Positions 17,326 through 25,788 of a DNA stretch of 64,000 nt are shown here, in pieces. How positions within the stretch are numbered: position 1 is the first letter of the stretch; each line of letters starts with the position of its first letter. Source of the DNA: Nocardia asiatica NBRC 100129. GTDB lineage: Bacteria > Actinomycetota > Actinomycetes > Mycobacteriales > Mycobacteriaceae. Where the stretch lies: the NCBI RefSeq assembly GCF_000308415.1, contig NZ_BAFS01000209.1, forward strand, positions 60,053 through 124,052, read 5' to 3'. Under the pieces are notes generated by a model. It was not told where the DNA came from. It searched no databases and saw only the letters and a program-made list of their open reading frames with translations. The position numbers and the translations under genes were made by a program.

Positions 17326-17433
17326 ATCCGCACAGCCTAGGCGGCGGCGCGCCCGCCGGCACGGATAGACGATGAGAGATTTGTAGGGTTATCATCTCAT
17401 TGTATTGAGTTCGGCCGATCAAGGGAGATCACG

Positions 17434-18345
17434 ATGACCGCGTCCGTCGCACGCGAATCCACCGGCGCGCGAACGCTGCCGCCCCGCCGCCCGATCGAAC
17501 CGGGCACGCAGATGTGGGACCAGACCGGACTGGTCACCTTCTCCCTCACCGCGGGCTCGGCCTTCCTCTTGCAGACCATGGAGCCCACCATCTCCGCCGT
17601 GGTCGACGAGTACTCCACTTTCCGCACCGATCCGATGGGCCGCGCCATGCGCAGCCTGGCGTCGGTGATGATGTGGGTCTACGGCGGCGAGGAAGCGCTC
17701 GCCGAGGCGGATAGGCTGCGCGAACTGCACGCGTCGCTGAACACCACCGACGCCGACGGGGTCCGGCACACCGCACTGTCCAGCGGCCCGTGGGCCTGGG
17801 TGCTGCACACCGGCACGTTCGCCTTCACCGAGAGCGCCAAGTACTTCGCCAAGCGCCCGCTCACCGAGGCGGACAAGGAGGCGTATTTCCAGGAGACGCT
17901 GCAGTTGTTGCGCAACTTCTCGGTGGCACCCAAGGAAATTCCCGCGAACTATGCCGAGTTCGAGAAGTTCTTCGACGACACCGTCGCGAACCATCTGGTC
18001 GCCACCGACACCGCCCGCGACTACCTGCGGGTGATCCGCTCGGTCGCGCCGCCGAAGCACCTGCCGCGCGCGCTGCGTCCGGCCTGGAAGGCGGCGGTGG
18101 CGCCGATCGGCTGGCTCCAGTACTTCGTGACGGTCGGCACCACACCCGAGGTCGCCCGGCAGAAGCTGGGCCTGACCTGGACCGAGGCCGACCAGCGCAA
18201 GTTGCGCGTGATCGGGTGGCTCATCGCGCGACTGGTGCCGCTGCTGCCCGAGCGGTTGCGCTATTTCCCGATCGCCTACGAAGCACGCCGCCTCGAACGC
18301 GACCGGCAGCGGCTGCGCAAGATGATCGACCTGCGCCCGATCTGA
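17434..18345 (+). CDS. MpaB/Lcp-type oxygenase (DUF2236)
   Basis: 303 residues from ATG 17434, preceded by AAGGGAG; a TATCAT -10-like element lies at 17388-17396 within GGTTATCATCTC. The conserved DUF2236 landmarks are present: QTMEPTISAVVDEYSTFRTD with PMGRAMRSLASVM, then GPWAWVLHTGTFAF near the middle, and YFPIAYEARRLERDRQRLRK at the end. The family includes latex-clearing protein and the fungal MpaB oxygenase, which bind a b-type haem and cleave prenyl-type double bonds; many copies occur in mycolate-containing bacteria with unknown substrates. No signal peptide is seen. The precise reaction is unknown. Confidence 0.85.
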   Translation: MTASVARESTGARTLPPRRPIEPGTQMWDQTGLVTFSLTAGSAFLLQTMEPTISAVVDEYSTFRTDPMGRAMRSLASVMMWVYGGEEALAEADRLRELHASLNTTDADGVRHTALSSGPWAWVLHTGTFAFTESAKYFAKRPLTEADKEAYFQETLQLLRNFSVAPKEIPANYAEFEKFFDDTVANHLVATDTARDYLRVIRSVAPPKHLPRALRPAWKAAVAPIGWLQYFVTVGTTPEVARQKLGLTWTEADQRKLRVIGWLIARLVPLLPERLRYFPIAYEARRLERDRQRLRKMIDLRPI

Positions 18346-18405
18346 TCTCTCGGGCGCGCCGCCGCGAAGTCCCGTCCTGTCGTCACATCCGCTGAATTCC
18401 CCGCA

Positions 18406-18431
18406 CCCCGGTCGACTCGAGTCGACCGGGG
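18406..18431 (+). terminator. Perfect 26-bp palindrome, probable terminator
   Basis: The sequence is a perfect self-complementary palindrome with centre GACTCGAGTC and ends CCCC/GGGG, lying 60 bp after the MpaB-like stop. It has no U-tract. A hairpin terminator is the simplest reading, though a symmetric operator cannot be excluded. Confidence 0.5.
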
Positions 18432-18829
18432 TTGCTCGGGTTGTACGCACGATCGCGCAAGTACGTCGGATCGGCATCGCGCGGCCGCTACGGCGCCGAA
18501 GCACCACGACGGGCGGTCGCCGAGCCGAGCACAGACGTCCGCCTCCGACGGTGCGCTCCCGTACGTTTCGACAGGCGAGCGCTGCGGAACTACCGTCCGG
18601 TCCACTCCGCCGGCACGGCCGACGCCGGGACCGCAACAGCTGTGCCGCAACGGATTCGAGCCGCTGACCTGCGGCGCACGCTCGCGCGCGCACGCGATGG
18701 CACGGCGCGCCGTAACGATTCACGGCGCGCTGGTATACGTATCTCGTACCCTACGACAGCGTTTCGGCTCACACCGGCCGGACGGCCAGCACACTCATGC
18801 TCCACTCTGCACATCGAAAGGCGCTCTCC
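18432..18829 (+). other. Intergenic region without a gene
   Basis: About 400 bases with no plausible coding frame. A short AT-richer patch, GGTATACGTATCTCGTACCC at about 18731-18750, contains the 10-bp palindrome GTATACGTAT-like core and a TACCCT hexamer. It may be the promoter of the arsenate reductase gene 80 bp downstream. Confidence 0.4.
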
Positions 18830-19243
18830 ATGTCCCACAAGCCCAGTGTGCTGTTCGTCTGCGTGCACAACGCGGGCCGCTCGCAAATGGCCGCCGGGTT
18901 CCTCACCGCCCTCGCGGGTGACCGGTTCGACGTGCGGTCGGCGGGCAGCGCCCCTGCCGAGACGCTCAACGCCACCGTGGTGGACGCGATGGCCGAGATC
19001 GGCATCGACATCTCCGGCCGCACCCCCAAACCGCTCACCATGGACGCGATCGGCATCTCCGACGTGGTGGTCACCATGGGCGCGGGCGATGCCTGCCCGT
19101 TCTTCCCCGGCATCAGCTACCGCGACTGGATGCTGCCCGATCCCGCGGACCAGACCCTCGACGTGGTGCGCACCATTCGCGACCGCATCCGCATCCTGGT
19201 GGAGAACCTGATCGCCGAACTCGTCCCGGCGCCCGCGCGCTGA
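18830..19243 (+). CDS. Arsenate reductase, low-molecular-weight phosphatase type
   Basis: 137 residues from ATG 18830 (an upstream ATG at 18797 adds 11 atypical residues). The catalytic P-loop VLFVCVHNAGRSQMAAGFL starts near residue 7, and the Asp-Pro pair DWMLPDPADQ serves as the general acid loop. This fold reduces arsenate to arsenite for export; actinobacterial members typically use mycothiol and mycoredoxin, or thioredoxin. Beyond the P-loop Cys the only other Cys is in GDACPFFPG, so a classic three-Cys relay (thioredoxin type) is not evident and the mycothiol route is more likely. No arsR or arsenite pump lies next to it. Confidence 0.88.
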   Translation: MSHKPSVLFVCVHNAGRSQMAAGFLTALAGDRFDVRSAGSAPAETLNATVVDAMAEIGIDISGRTPKPLTMDAIGISDVVVTMGAGDACPFFPGISYRDWMLPDPADQTLDVVRTIRDRIRILVENLIAELVPAPAR

Positions 19244-19297
19244 GCGCTGTCCGATTCGTTCAAGACGGCGCTGCGCAGCGCTGCCTACGCTGCCGGT

Positions 19298-19702
19298 ATG
19301 ACTCCCCAACTCGACGTCATCGGCATCGTCGTCCGTGACATGGCCGCCTCCATCGCCTTCTATCGCCGCCTCGGGCTCGACATCCCGCAGGGCTCCGAAC
19401 AGGAAGGGCATGCCGAGGCGGCCCTGCCCAACGGTTTGCGGCTCGCGCTCGACACCGAAGCGGTCATCGCGTCGTTCCACACCGGGTGGACGCCGCCGAC
19501 CGGGGCGGGCCGGCTGGGTATCGCCTTCCGATGCGCCGATCCCGCCGAAGTCGACGCCGTGTACACCGAACTCGTGGACGCCGGATACCACGGCGAGCTG
19601 AAGCCGTGGGACGCCTTCTGGGGGCAGCGCTACGCGGTGGTGCTCGACCCCGACGGCAACGGCGTCGACCTGTACGCCGCGCTCCCCACCAGCGCAGAAT
19701 AG
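19298..19702 (+). CDS. VOC-superfamily (glyoxalase/bleomycin-resistance) protein
   Basis: 134 residues. Two beta-alpha-beta-beta-beta repeats are visible: QLDVIGIVVRDMAASIAFYR to LDTEAVIASF, and GIAFRCADPAEVDAVYTELV to YAVVLDPDGNGVDLYA. The ending DPDGNGVDLY is the typical VOC metal-site strand with its acid replaced or shifted. Members include glyoxalases, dioxygenases and antibiotic-binding proteins, so the function is open. It is convergent with an AraC-type regulator (gap 49 bp), a pairing often seen for VOC and AraC genes in actinobacteria. Confidence 0.85.
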   Translation: MTPQLDVIGIVVRDMAASIAFYRRLGLDIPQGSEQEGHAEAALPNGLRLALDTEAVIASFHTGWTPPTGAGRLGIAFRCADPAEVDAVYTELVDAGYHGELKPWDAFWGQRYAVVLDPDGNGVDLYAALPTSAE

Positions 19703-19751
19703 AGCCCGTTCGGGACCGCTACCCCTGAGCGAGCGGTCCGCCCGCCCACGG

Positions 19752-20516
19752 TCAGGTCCATCGCGCCGGTATCCGGTTCGGTGACGGCACTCGCGCTGCG
19801 AATCCTTCAGGAGCGCGCGAGAGCAATTCGCTCAGCGGCATTCCCGCCAGCGCGCGCACCTCTCGGGACAAATGCGCTTGGTCGGCGAAACCGGCAAGCG
19901 TGGCGGTGTCGGCGAGCGGTACGCCGCCGCGCGCGGAGGCAAGCGCGCGTTGCATGCGCAGCACCCTGGCCAAAGTCTTGGGGCCATAGCCGAAAGCGTC
20001 CAGGGAGCGCCGGTGCAGGGTGCGCTCGCCGAGCCCCGCCGCCTCGGCGACCGCCGCCACCGGCCAACCGGCCGTCAGCGCGCCGACCACCCGTCGCAGG
20101 AGCGAATCGGCCGGTTCGGCGCCGGCCGCGCGCCGCAGCACGATCCCTTCGAGCACTGCCGCCGGATCGTCGGCGTCCCCGAGCCGGCCGACCAGCGACC
20201 GAACCGCCGCGGACGGCCACAGTTGGGCCAGATCGACCCGCTGATCGCGTAGCTCGCGCGCGGAGACGCCGAGCAACGCAGGCGCGGTGCCCGGGAAGAA
20301 TCGGACGCCGACGTACCGGCCGCCCACCGACACCCGGGGATGATGGGCGCGAGTATCCGGCCCCGCGACGACCAGCCGCCCGGCCATCCAGATCAAGTCC
20401 ATGCACCCGTCGGGCAGCACCGGCAGCGCCGGGCCACGGCCATCGACGGTCTTGGTCCACAGTACGGCGCCCTCGTACCGTGACGGCCGCTCACGATAGG
20501 CGGCTACCTCGTTCAC
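19752..20516 (-). CDS. AraC-family transcriptional regulator
   Basis: 254 residues from GTG 20516 ([20 protein letters not shown]); the open frame upstream is low-complexity and was rejected. The N-terminal sensor part has [20 protein letters not shown] and [15 protein letters not shown], the DUF6597-type arrangement common in this AraC subgroup. The C-terminal double helix-turn-helix includes [20 protein letters not shown] and [20 protein letters not shown], then [20 protein letters not shown]. It probably controls a nearby gene such as the convergent VOC protein; no operator was identified. Confidence 0.88.
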   Translation of the reverse strand: MNEVAAYRERPSRYEGAVLWTKTVDGRGPALPVLPDGCMDLIWMAGRLVVAGPDTRAHHPRVSVGGRYVGVRFFPGTAPALLGVSARELRDQRVDLAQLWPSAAVRSLVGRLGDADDPAAVLEGIVLRRAAGAEPADSLLRRVVGALTAGWPVAAVAEAAGLGERTLHRRSLDAFGYGPKTLARVLRMQRALASARGGVPLADTATLAGFADQAHLSREVRALAGMPLSELLSRAPEGFAARVPSPNRIPARWT

Positions 20517-20592
20517 GCCGCCGACGCTACGCCGGACCACCGACAGGCGCGCCCGCTGGGCAGGCAGGGCGTTCGCGCGGCGGGAAGGGCAA

Positions 20593-21102
20593 TCAGCGCT
20601 GCGGCGGGGCGATCGGGACGATCTCGCGCGGCACCACCCGCAGGTAGGGATCACGATGCGCCGCGGCGATCTTCGATTCCGGATCTTTGCACGCGACCGT
20701 CACGTCACTGTTCGGGGCGGAGGAGAACGTCCACACCGTCACCCATTCGGCTCCGCCGATCGTCTCGGGCTTCTTCGCCTCCGACGAACGCAGATCTTCG
20801 TTCCGACCGGAACTATCGGTCACCGTGCAGCGAATGCCGTTCGCGTCCGCCCCCCACGCCACGGGCGCCTTGATATCGAGCACCGCGTCAGCCGGCACCG
20901 GCACTTTCTTCGCATCGCCCAGCAAAATACGGATCCCGCTGTCGGCCGCCGCCTCGTCACGCGCCTCGCTCGTCGTCACCGAAGCGCTCGCGGCGGCCAC
21001 CGCACTCGTCGACGTCGATTCCCCGCTCGCCGACGGTTCGTCGGAGCACCCGGATACGGTGGCGACGACCAGCGCGGGAAGCGTCATCCAGCTCAGTTTC
21101 AC
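20593..21102 (-). CDS. Secreted lipoprotein of unknown function
   Basis: 169 residues. [20 protein letters not shown] is a lipoprotein signal with lipobox VSGC (Cys19), so the mature protein should be lipid-anchored outside the membrane. A Ser/Ala/Glu-rich linker (about 20-55) leads to a small folded domain with two further Cys residues ([12 protein letters not shown] and [11 protein letters not shown]), which could form a disulfide. No catalytic motif is recognisable. Similar short lipoproteins are common in Nocardia and mycobacteria. It lies 76 bp upstream of the AraC gene on the same strand. Confidence 0.8.
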   Translation of the reverse strand: MKLSWMTLPALVVATVSGCSDEPSASGESTSTSAVAAASASVTTSEARDEAAADSGIRILLGDAKKVPVPADAVLDIKAPVAWGADANGIRCTVTDSSGRNEDLRSSEAKKPETIGGAEWVTVWTFSSAPNSDVTVACKDPESKIAAAHRDPYLRVVPREIVPIAPPQR

Positions 21103-21401
21103 AGTCAGACCTCTCGTCGCGCCCGCACGCCAGGCGATTGATTCGGATCAGCCAGGCACTGAGCATGACAACGGAGAACAGGAAAATCTCGGATACACGC
21201 CGAGATATCGGCAATCAGACCGCAATCCCACGAAACCGCCCTTATGAGAATAAAATCGTGCCGGATTATCACCCCCTCGAACGATCACGAGTCAGGTCCG
21301 GGCAATCGATGTGCGGCGGAATGGTTCTCGTATCTCGGCGCGGCGGTCCGGCACCGGCTGGCTAGGATCGCACCCATCGTCCGCCGCCGCTGGGAGACCC
21401 G

Positions 21402-21563
21402 ATGACCGCGCCCGTCCCGTTCGCGCCGATCGAGGCCGCGCTCCCCGACGGCATCGCCGACGCGTACCCTGCCCGCGCGGACGACGGTAGGGCCACCACG
21501 GCGAGACTCTCGTCGGAGTTCGCCCCGCACCGCCGCGAAAGCCGAGCCGCCGCATGGAACTGA
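21402..21563 (+). CDS. Small ORF overlapping the dehydratase start
   Basis: 53 residues from ATG 21402 with GGGAGA 6-7 bases upstream; it ends at TGA 21561-21563, so it overlaps the next start (21554) by 10 bases. That geometry suggests translational coupling. The product (MTAPVPFAPIEAALPDGIAD...) is soluble, with no recognisable domain. It could be a genuine small protein or a leader ORF; evidence is limited to the ribosome binding site and overlap. Confidence 0.35.
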   Translation: MTAPVPFAPIEAALPDGIADAYPARADDGRATTARLSSEFAPHRRESRAAAWN

Positions 21564-22492
21564 CCTACAGTGACGTGAAGGCCGCCGCCGAACGGGTAGC
21601 CGGGCTGGTCCGGCCGGTCGCCGTGGCGCAAGCCGACCATGCGGGCCAGTTGTGGTTCGCCCTGGAATTCCTGCAGTACACCGGGAGCTTCAAAGCCCGC
21701 GGCGCGCTGAACTTCCTGCGCACGCATCGAGAGAACGGCACGCTCACACCGGTGGGCGTGACGATCGCTTCCGGCGGCAATGCCGGACTCGCCTGTGCGT
21801 GGGCGGCCCGGAGCCAGGGTGTGCCCGCCACAGTGTTCTTGCCGACCACCGCGCCCCGGGTCAAGGTGGATCGCCTCGCCGCCTATGGCGCCGACGTGCG
21901 TCTGGTGGGCGCCCAATACGCCGACGCGCTGGCGGCCAGCCGCGATTTCGCCGACGCCACCGGCGCCCTGCTCTCGCACGCCTACGACAACCCCCTCATC
22001 GCGGCGGGCGCGGGCACCCTGATGACCGAGATCCACCAGCGCATCCCGGATCTCGACGCGGTTGTGGTCGCCGTCGGCGGAGGCGGGTTGTTCGCCGGGG
22101 TCGCCACCGCCGCCGCCCGCTACGGCATCCGGACCGTCGCGGTGGAGCCCACCCGCTGCCGCGCGTTGCACGCCGCGATCGCCGCCGGAGCGGTCGTCGA
22201 CGTGGAGGTCGACTCGGTCGCCGCCGACTCGCTGGGCGCCCGGCGGGCCTCGGAACTGGCGCTGACGGCCGCACGGCGCTACGAAGTGGACTCGGTGCTC
22301 GTCGAGGATGCCGCGATCGTCGCGGCGCGCCGCGGTCTGTGGGCCGAACACCGCCTCGCCGTCGAGCACGCCGCGGCGACCGCCCTGGCGGCGGTACTCG
22401 GCGACGAACCCGCGTTCCGGTCCGCGCCGGGCGAGCGAGTGTGCGTGGTGCTGTGCGGAGCCAACACAGATCCCTCGGAGCTGGCCGGGTAG
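21554..22492 (+). CDS. Threonine/serine dehydratase-like PLP enzyme
   Basis: 312 residues, fold type II PLP enzyme. The PLP lysine lies in QYTGSFKARGALN (about 37-49), the substrate loop is IASGGNAGLACAW, and the phosphate-binding glycine loop is VAVGGGGLFAGVA. It matches single-domain serine/threonine dehydratases (TdcB-like, no ACT regulatory domain), which deaminate threonine or serine to a 2-oxo acid and ammonia. The N-terminus FALEFLQYTGSFK is slightly variant from the usual KxExxQxTGSFK. Serine racemase activity is possible in this family. It may be co-translated with the small ORF just upstream. Confidence 0.88.
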   Translation: MELTYSDVKAAAERVAGLVRPVAVAQADHAGQLWFALEFLQYTGSFKARGALNFLRTHRENGTLTPVGVTIASGGNAGLACAWAARSQGVPATVFLPTTAPRVKVDRLAAYGADVRLVGAQYADALAASRDFADATGALLSHAYDNPLIAAGAGTLMTEIHQRIPDLDAVVVAVGGGGLFAGVATAAARYGIRTVAVEPTRCRALHAAIAAGAVVDVEVDSVAADSLGARRASELALTAARRYEVDSVLVEDAAIVAARRGLWAEHRLAVEHAAATALAAVLGDEPAFRSAPGERVCVVLCGANTDPSELAG

Positions 22493-22596
22493 GACCGTCC
22501 GCCACGCCGTGTGACGGTTCATCGACGTATTTCCGACGAATCGGACGACACGGCGTTAGGCTCGCTGTCGTCTTCGATCCCGACGGAAGGCACAGC

Positions 22597-23145
22597 ATGG
22601 CGCATACCTCCCATATGGTTCCCATCGGCACCCCGCTACCCGACTTCTCCCTCCCCGATCTCGACCAGCGGATCTACTCCAGGGACGACTTCGCGGACGG
22701 ACCGGGTCTGCTGGTCGTCTTCGCCTGCAACCACTGCCCGTACGTCAAGCACATCGAGGCGGCGCTCGGCGAGCTGGTCGACTCGCTGCCGTCCATGCCC
22801 ACCGTGGCGATCTGCACCAACGACGCGACCGCCTACCCGGACGACGCGCCGTTGCGGCTGCGCGACCAGGCGATCCGCGCGGGGTGGACCTTTCCCTACC
22901 TCGTAGACGAAGCCCAAGAGGTGGGGCGGGCCTTCCGCGCCGCGTGCACCCCCGACTTCTTCCTCTACGACGCGAACCTCGAACTGGCCTACCGCGGCGC
23001 CTTCGACGAATCGACGCCCGGTAACGGGAAACCACTCACCGGCGACGACTTGCGCACGGCCGTCGAAGCCGTACTCGCGGGCGGGCCCGCCCCCGAACCG
23101 CACCGGCCCAGCATGGGTTGCTCGATCAAGTGGCGCGACGCCTGA
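22597..23145 (+). CDS. Thioredoxin-fold protein with CNHCPYVK motif
   Basis: 182 residues from ATG 22597. The AhpC/TSA-Redoxin fold starts PIGTPLPDFSLPDLDQRIYS; the redox site is VVFACNHCPYVKHIEAAL and the conserved C-terminus is PSMGCSIKWRDA. This is a widespread bacterial redoxin family whose members have CNHCPY in place of CGPC; they are thought to be thiol peroxidases or reductases, but none is well characterised. No signal peptide is seen, so it should be cytoplasmic. Its last 20 bases overlap an odd minus-strand ORF tail to tail. Confidence 0.85.
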   Translation: MAHTSHMVPIGTPLPDFSLPDLDQRIYSRDDFADGPGLLVVFACNHCPYVKHIEAALGELVDSLPSMPTVAICTNDATAYPDDAPLRLRDQAIRAGWTFPYLVDEAQEVGRAFRAACTPDFFLYDANLELAYRGAFDESTPGNGKPLTGDDLRTAVEAVLAGGPAPEPHRPSMGCSIKWRDA

Positions 23146-23398
23146 GCCCCTTCCCGCGTTCGCGCACGCGCCGAAGCGCGGTGCGCCAAGCCAACTGCGG
23201 CACCGCGGCCGACCACCGGGCGAACTCGCCGAGATTGCCCGGTTCCACCACGGTGCGGGCCTGTCGCGCGGTGGCGGCCAGCCGGACGGCGCGCGTTGCC
23301 TTGCTGACGTGGCCCGCGTCGAGGGCGGTCATCCCCGGATAGGTCACGATCGCGACCCGCACCGGCTTGTCCAGCACGCGACCCTCGGATTCAGTCAT
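23126..23398 (-). pseudogene. Chimeric ORF starting as DJ-1/PfpI
   Basis: 90 residues from ATG 23398. The beginning KPVRVAIVTYPGMTALDAGH is the first strand and loop of a GlxA/DJ-1-type domain, but the similarity stops abruptly at that point. The rest (SKATRAVRLAATARQARTVV, EPGNLGEFARWSAAVPQLAW, RTALRRVRERG) is helical and basic and belongs to no DJ-1 fold. It looks like the product of a deletion joining two genes, or a truncated gene read into unrelated sequence. It could be a real small protein. Confidence 0.45.
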
Positions 23399-23537
23399 CG
23401 TCCACCCCGTTCGCCGAACTCTGCGAGAAGAGAAGATAACAAGCGTTTCATTGTGTCGAATCGGTGTCAATCGCCGCCGGGAGCGCCATGATGTGTGCGG
23501 CGGAGCAACCCCGCCGTGTTCCGAGAAAGGACTGCCG

Positions 23538-24053
23538 GTGACCGATTCAGCTGACCCGGGCTCGGTCGCGCGTCGTTATGTCGAGGCGGTCGGCGCGCAG
23601 GATTGGCAGACCGTCGCGGACTGCTGGCGGCCCGGCGCGCTCGACGTGTTCGTCGGCGTCGCCGATCTGCGCGCGCCCGGGGAGATCGTGGCGTTCTTCC
23701 GCGATGTGCACGCCGCGGTGCCCGACCTGACGGTGCACATCCTGTCGGTCACGGCGCAGGACGAGCGCGCCGTGGTGCACTGGCGGATGCGCGGCCGGTT
23801 CGACGGCACCGTGCCGCTGATCGGGTTGGCGCCGAACGGAAGACCGCTCGACCTGCTCGGCACCGACGTGTTCGTGGTGCGCGAGGGGCTGATCGAGTCG
23901 AACACCGCGATCGTCAACGGACTCGAACTAGCCCGGCAGCTCGCCGTGCTGCCCCCGCAGCACTCGATCGGCGAACGAGTGCTGTTCGGTCTGGCCAATT
24001 CGATTGCCCCACTGAGCAAAGCGCTCCGCGCGCGCAACCGTCCCCGACGATGA
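23538..24053 (+). CDS. SnoaL-like NTF2-fold protein
   Basis: 171 residues from GTG 23538, with GAGAAAGGA 7-8 bases upstream. VARRYVEAVGAQDWQTVADC, then FFRDVHAAVPDLTVHILSVT and ERAVVHWRMRGRFDGTVPLI, form the cone-shaped alpha+beta barrel of SnoaL/NTF2 proteins. Members include polyketide cyclases, ester hydrolases and isomerases; without recognisable active-site residues the reaction cannot be named. A 35-residue C-terminal tail (HSIGERVLFGLANSIAPLSK) is longer than the basic fold. The next gene, an alpha/beta hydrolase, starts 70 bases downstream on the same strand, so they may form an operon. Confidence 0.82.
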   Translation: MTDSADPGSVARRYVEAVGAQDWQTVADCWRPGALDVFVGVADLRAPGEIVAFFRDVHAAVPDLTVHILSVTAQDERAVVHWRMRGRFDGTVPLIGLAPNGRPLDLLGTDVFVVREGLIESNTAIVNGLELARQLAVLPPQHSIGERVLFGLANSIAPLSKALRARNRPRR

Positions 24054-24123
24054 TCCGGTGCTGCCGAACCGGCCGCGGTCCGGCACACTGTTCGGCGACA
24101 CCGGGGATCGAAAGGGGTGGACG

Positions 24124-25044
24124 TTGGCGACGATCGTCCTCGTACACGGCATCGCGCAGGAACAAGAATCGGCCGATACCTTGGAGGCGCGCTGGTTGCC
24201 CGGACTCGCGGGCGGGGTGCGCAATCACGGCGCCCCGGCGCTCGCGGATCGCCTGTGGCGCAATGGTTCACCCGGTGACGTGTCGACCCGCATGGCGTTC
24301 TACGGCAATCGGTTCCTGGTCGAAGGCGCGCAAGGCACGGGCGCCGAACTCGATGAGGCGCAGCTGGACCTGATGGAGCAGCTCGCCGCCGAATGGCTGG
24401 CGACCGCCGCGGCACACGCGGGCGACGAGCGGGACCGGGCGACCGCGCGCCGCCTCGGCACCGCCCCGCCACCCGGCGCGGTGGCGCAGGGAACGCAGGC
24501 GAGGCTGCGGCCGGCGCTCAACGCGCTGATGCGGTTGCGATGGTTCGCGCCGTTCGGCTTCGGGTTGGCGCAGAAGTTCGTCATTCGCGCCCTGTCGCAG
24601 GTCGCCCGCTACTTCACCGACGACGACGTGCGCGAGTACGCCCAGCGGCAGGTGCTCGACCAGATCGGCCCCGGCACCCGCTTGGTCGTCGCGCATTCGC
24701 TCGGCAGCGTGGTGGCCTACGAGGCCCTGCACCGCACCGACCACCCCGTGACCCTGCTGACCATGGGTTCGCCGCTGGGCCTGCGCACGGTCGTCTACGA
24801 CCGGCTGCGCCCGCAGCCCAGCACCGTGCCGAAAGCGGTGACGTGCTGGCACAACCTGGTGGACGAGGACGATCTCGTCGCGGCGCACCTGGATCTCACG
24901 CCGTTCTTCCCGCCCTGCCCCGGCGGTGCTGTCGTTCCGGTCACCGAGCAGCACTTCGACAACGGCGCGTCGCCGCACGACTCGACCAGCTATCTGATCA
25001 AGGCGGTCACCGGCGGCATCGTCGCGAAAGCGCTCGAACACTAG
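24124..25044 (+). CDS. Alpha/beta-hydrolase
   Basis: 306 residues from TTG 24124, chosen because GAAAGGGGTGG precedes it and IVLVHGIAQEQE is the natural start. The nucleophile elbow is LVVAHSLGSVVAYEAL (G-x-S-x-G variant HSLGS), the oxyanion HG is in VHGIAQ, and the likely catalytic His is in ASPHDSTSYL near the C-terminus, with an Asp in NLVDEDDLV. The family comprises esterases and lipases; the substrate is unknown. The insertion between strand 1 and the elbow (about 150 residues, Arg-rich) acts as a large lid. It is probably cytoplasmic, as there is no signal peptide. Confidence 0.85.
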   Translation: MATIVLVHGIAQEQESADTLEARWLPGLAGGVRNHGAPALADRLWRNGSPGDVSTRMAFYGNRFLVEGAQGTGAELDEAQLDLMEQLAAEWLATAAAHAGDERDRATARRLGTAPPPGAVAQGTQARLRPALNALMRLRWFAPFGFGLAQKFVIRALSQVARYFTDDDVREYAQRQVLDQIGPGTRLVVAHSLGSVVAYEALHRTDHPVTLLTMGSPLGLRTVVYDRLRPQPSTVPKAVTCWHNLVDEDDLVAAHLDLTPFFPPCPGGAVVPVTEQHFDNGASPHDSTSYLIKAVTGGIVAKALEH

Positions 25045-25066
25045 ACCTGGCCCGCCCCGCGCCCGA

Positions 25067-25681
25067 CTACCGAACGCTCTGCGCCAGATGGGCTTTCGCG
25101 TCCTCGTAATCCCCTGCGGGCGCCGCCTCGTCGCGGGTGTAGACCAGGTGCAGCACGCCGGTGTCGAAGGTCTGCGAGGACAGCAGGCGCAGCGCGACCG
25201 TGGGTGCGCCGTCCTGGAACAGGCGCTCGCCCTTACCGACCGCGATCGGGTGCACCAGCAGGTGCAGCTCGTCCAACAGTCCGGCGGCCAGCAGTTGACG
25301 GACGACCGAGACCGAACCGCTCATGCCGATGTCCCCGCCCGGTTCGTTCTTCAACGCCGTCACCGCTTCGATCAGGTCGCCGCGCAGCGCTTCGGAGTTG
25401 CGCCAGGTGAAGTCGAGATCCTGGCGGGTCACCACGATCTTGCGCGCGTCGCCCAACTTCTCGGCGAACGCCGCGTCCGCACCGCCCGCCGCCTCGCGCT
25501 CCGGCCAGGCGCCCGCGAAACTGTCATAGGTCACGCGGCCCAGCAGCAGGGTGTCGGCGGCGCCGAGCTGGGCATCGACCGCCGCGCCCATGGCGTCGTC
25601 GAAGTACGGGAAGTGCCAGTCCTGCGGGTCTTCCACGACGCCGTCGAGCGCGATGAACAGACCTGCGGTGATTTTCCTCAT
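25067..25681 (-). CDS. RibD C-terminal/dihydrofolate-reductase-like protein
   Basis: 204 residues from ATG 25681, with AGGAG 9 bases upstream. MRKITAGLFIALDGVVEDPQ, then LLGRVTYDSFAGAWPE, KIVVTRQDLDFTW, and IGMSGSVSVVRQLLAAGLLD are the standard landmarks of the YyaP/RibD_C family, which shares the NADPH-binding fold of dihydrofolate reductase. The physiological substrate of most stand-alone members is unknown; some resemble the pyrimidine reductase step of riboflavin synthesis, but the context here gives no flavin link. The adjacent gene upstream on the same strand is a GlxA-type AraC regulator, a common pairing in actinobacteria. Confidence 0.88.
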   Translation of the reverse strand: MRKITAGLFIALDGVVEDPQDWHFPYFDDAMGAAVDAQLGAADTLLLGRVTYDSFAGAWPEREAAGGADAAFAEKLGDARKIVVTRQDLDFTWRNSEALRGDLIEAVTALKNEPGGDIGMSGSVSVVRQLLAAGLLDELHLLVHPIAVGKGERLFQDGAPTVALRLLSSQTFDTGVLHLVYTRDEAAPAGDYEDAKAHLAQSVR

Positions 25682-25788
25682 GTGCGTTGCTCCTGGTTCA
25701 GATGGCGATGTGGTCGCTAGATCCGACGGGACGGCGCACGAGAACTCATCGGTCGTCCGCACGATGCGGCTTCGCCCGTAGCGCGCAG

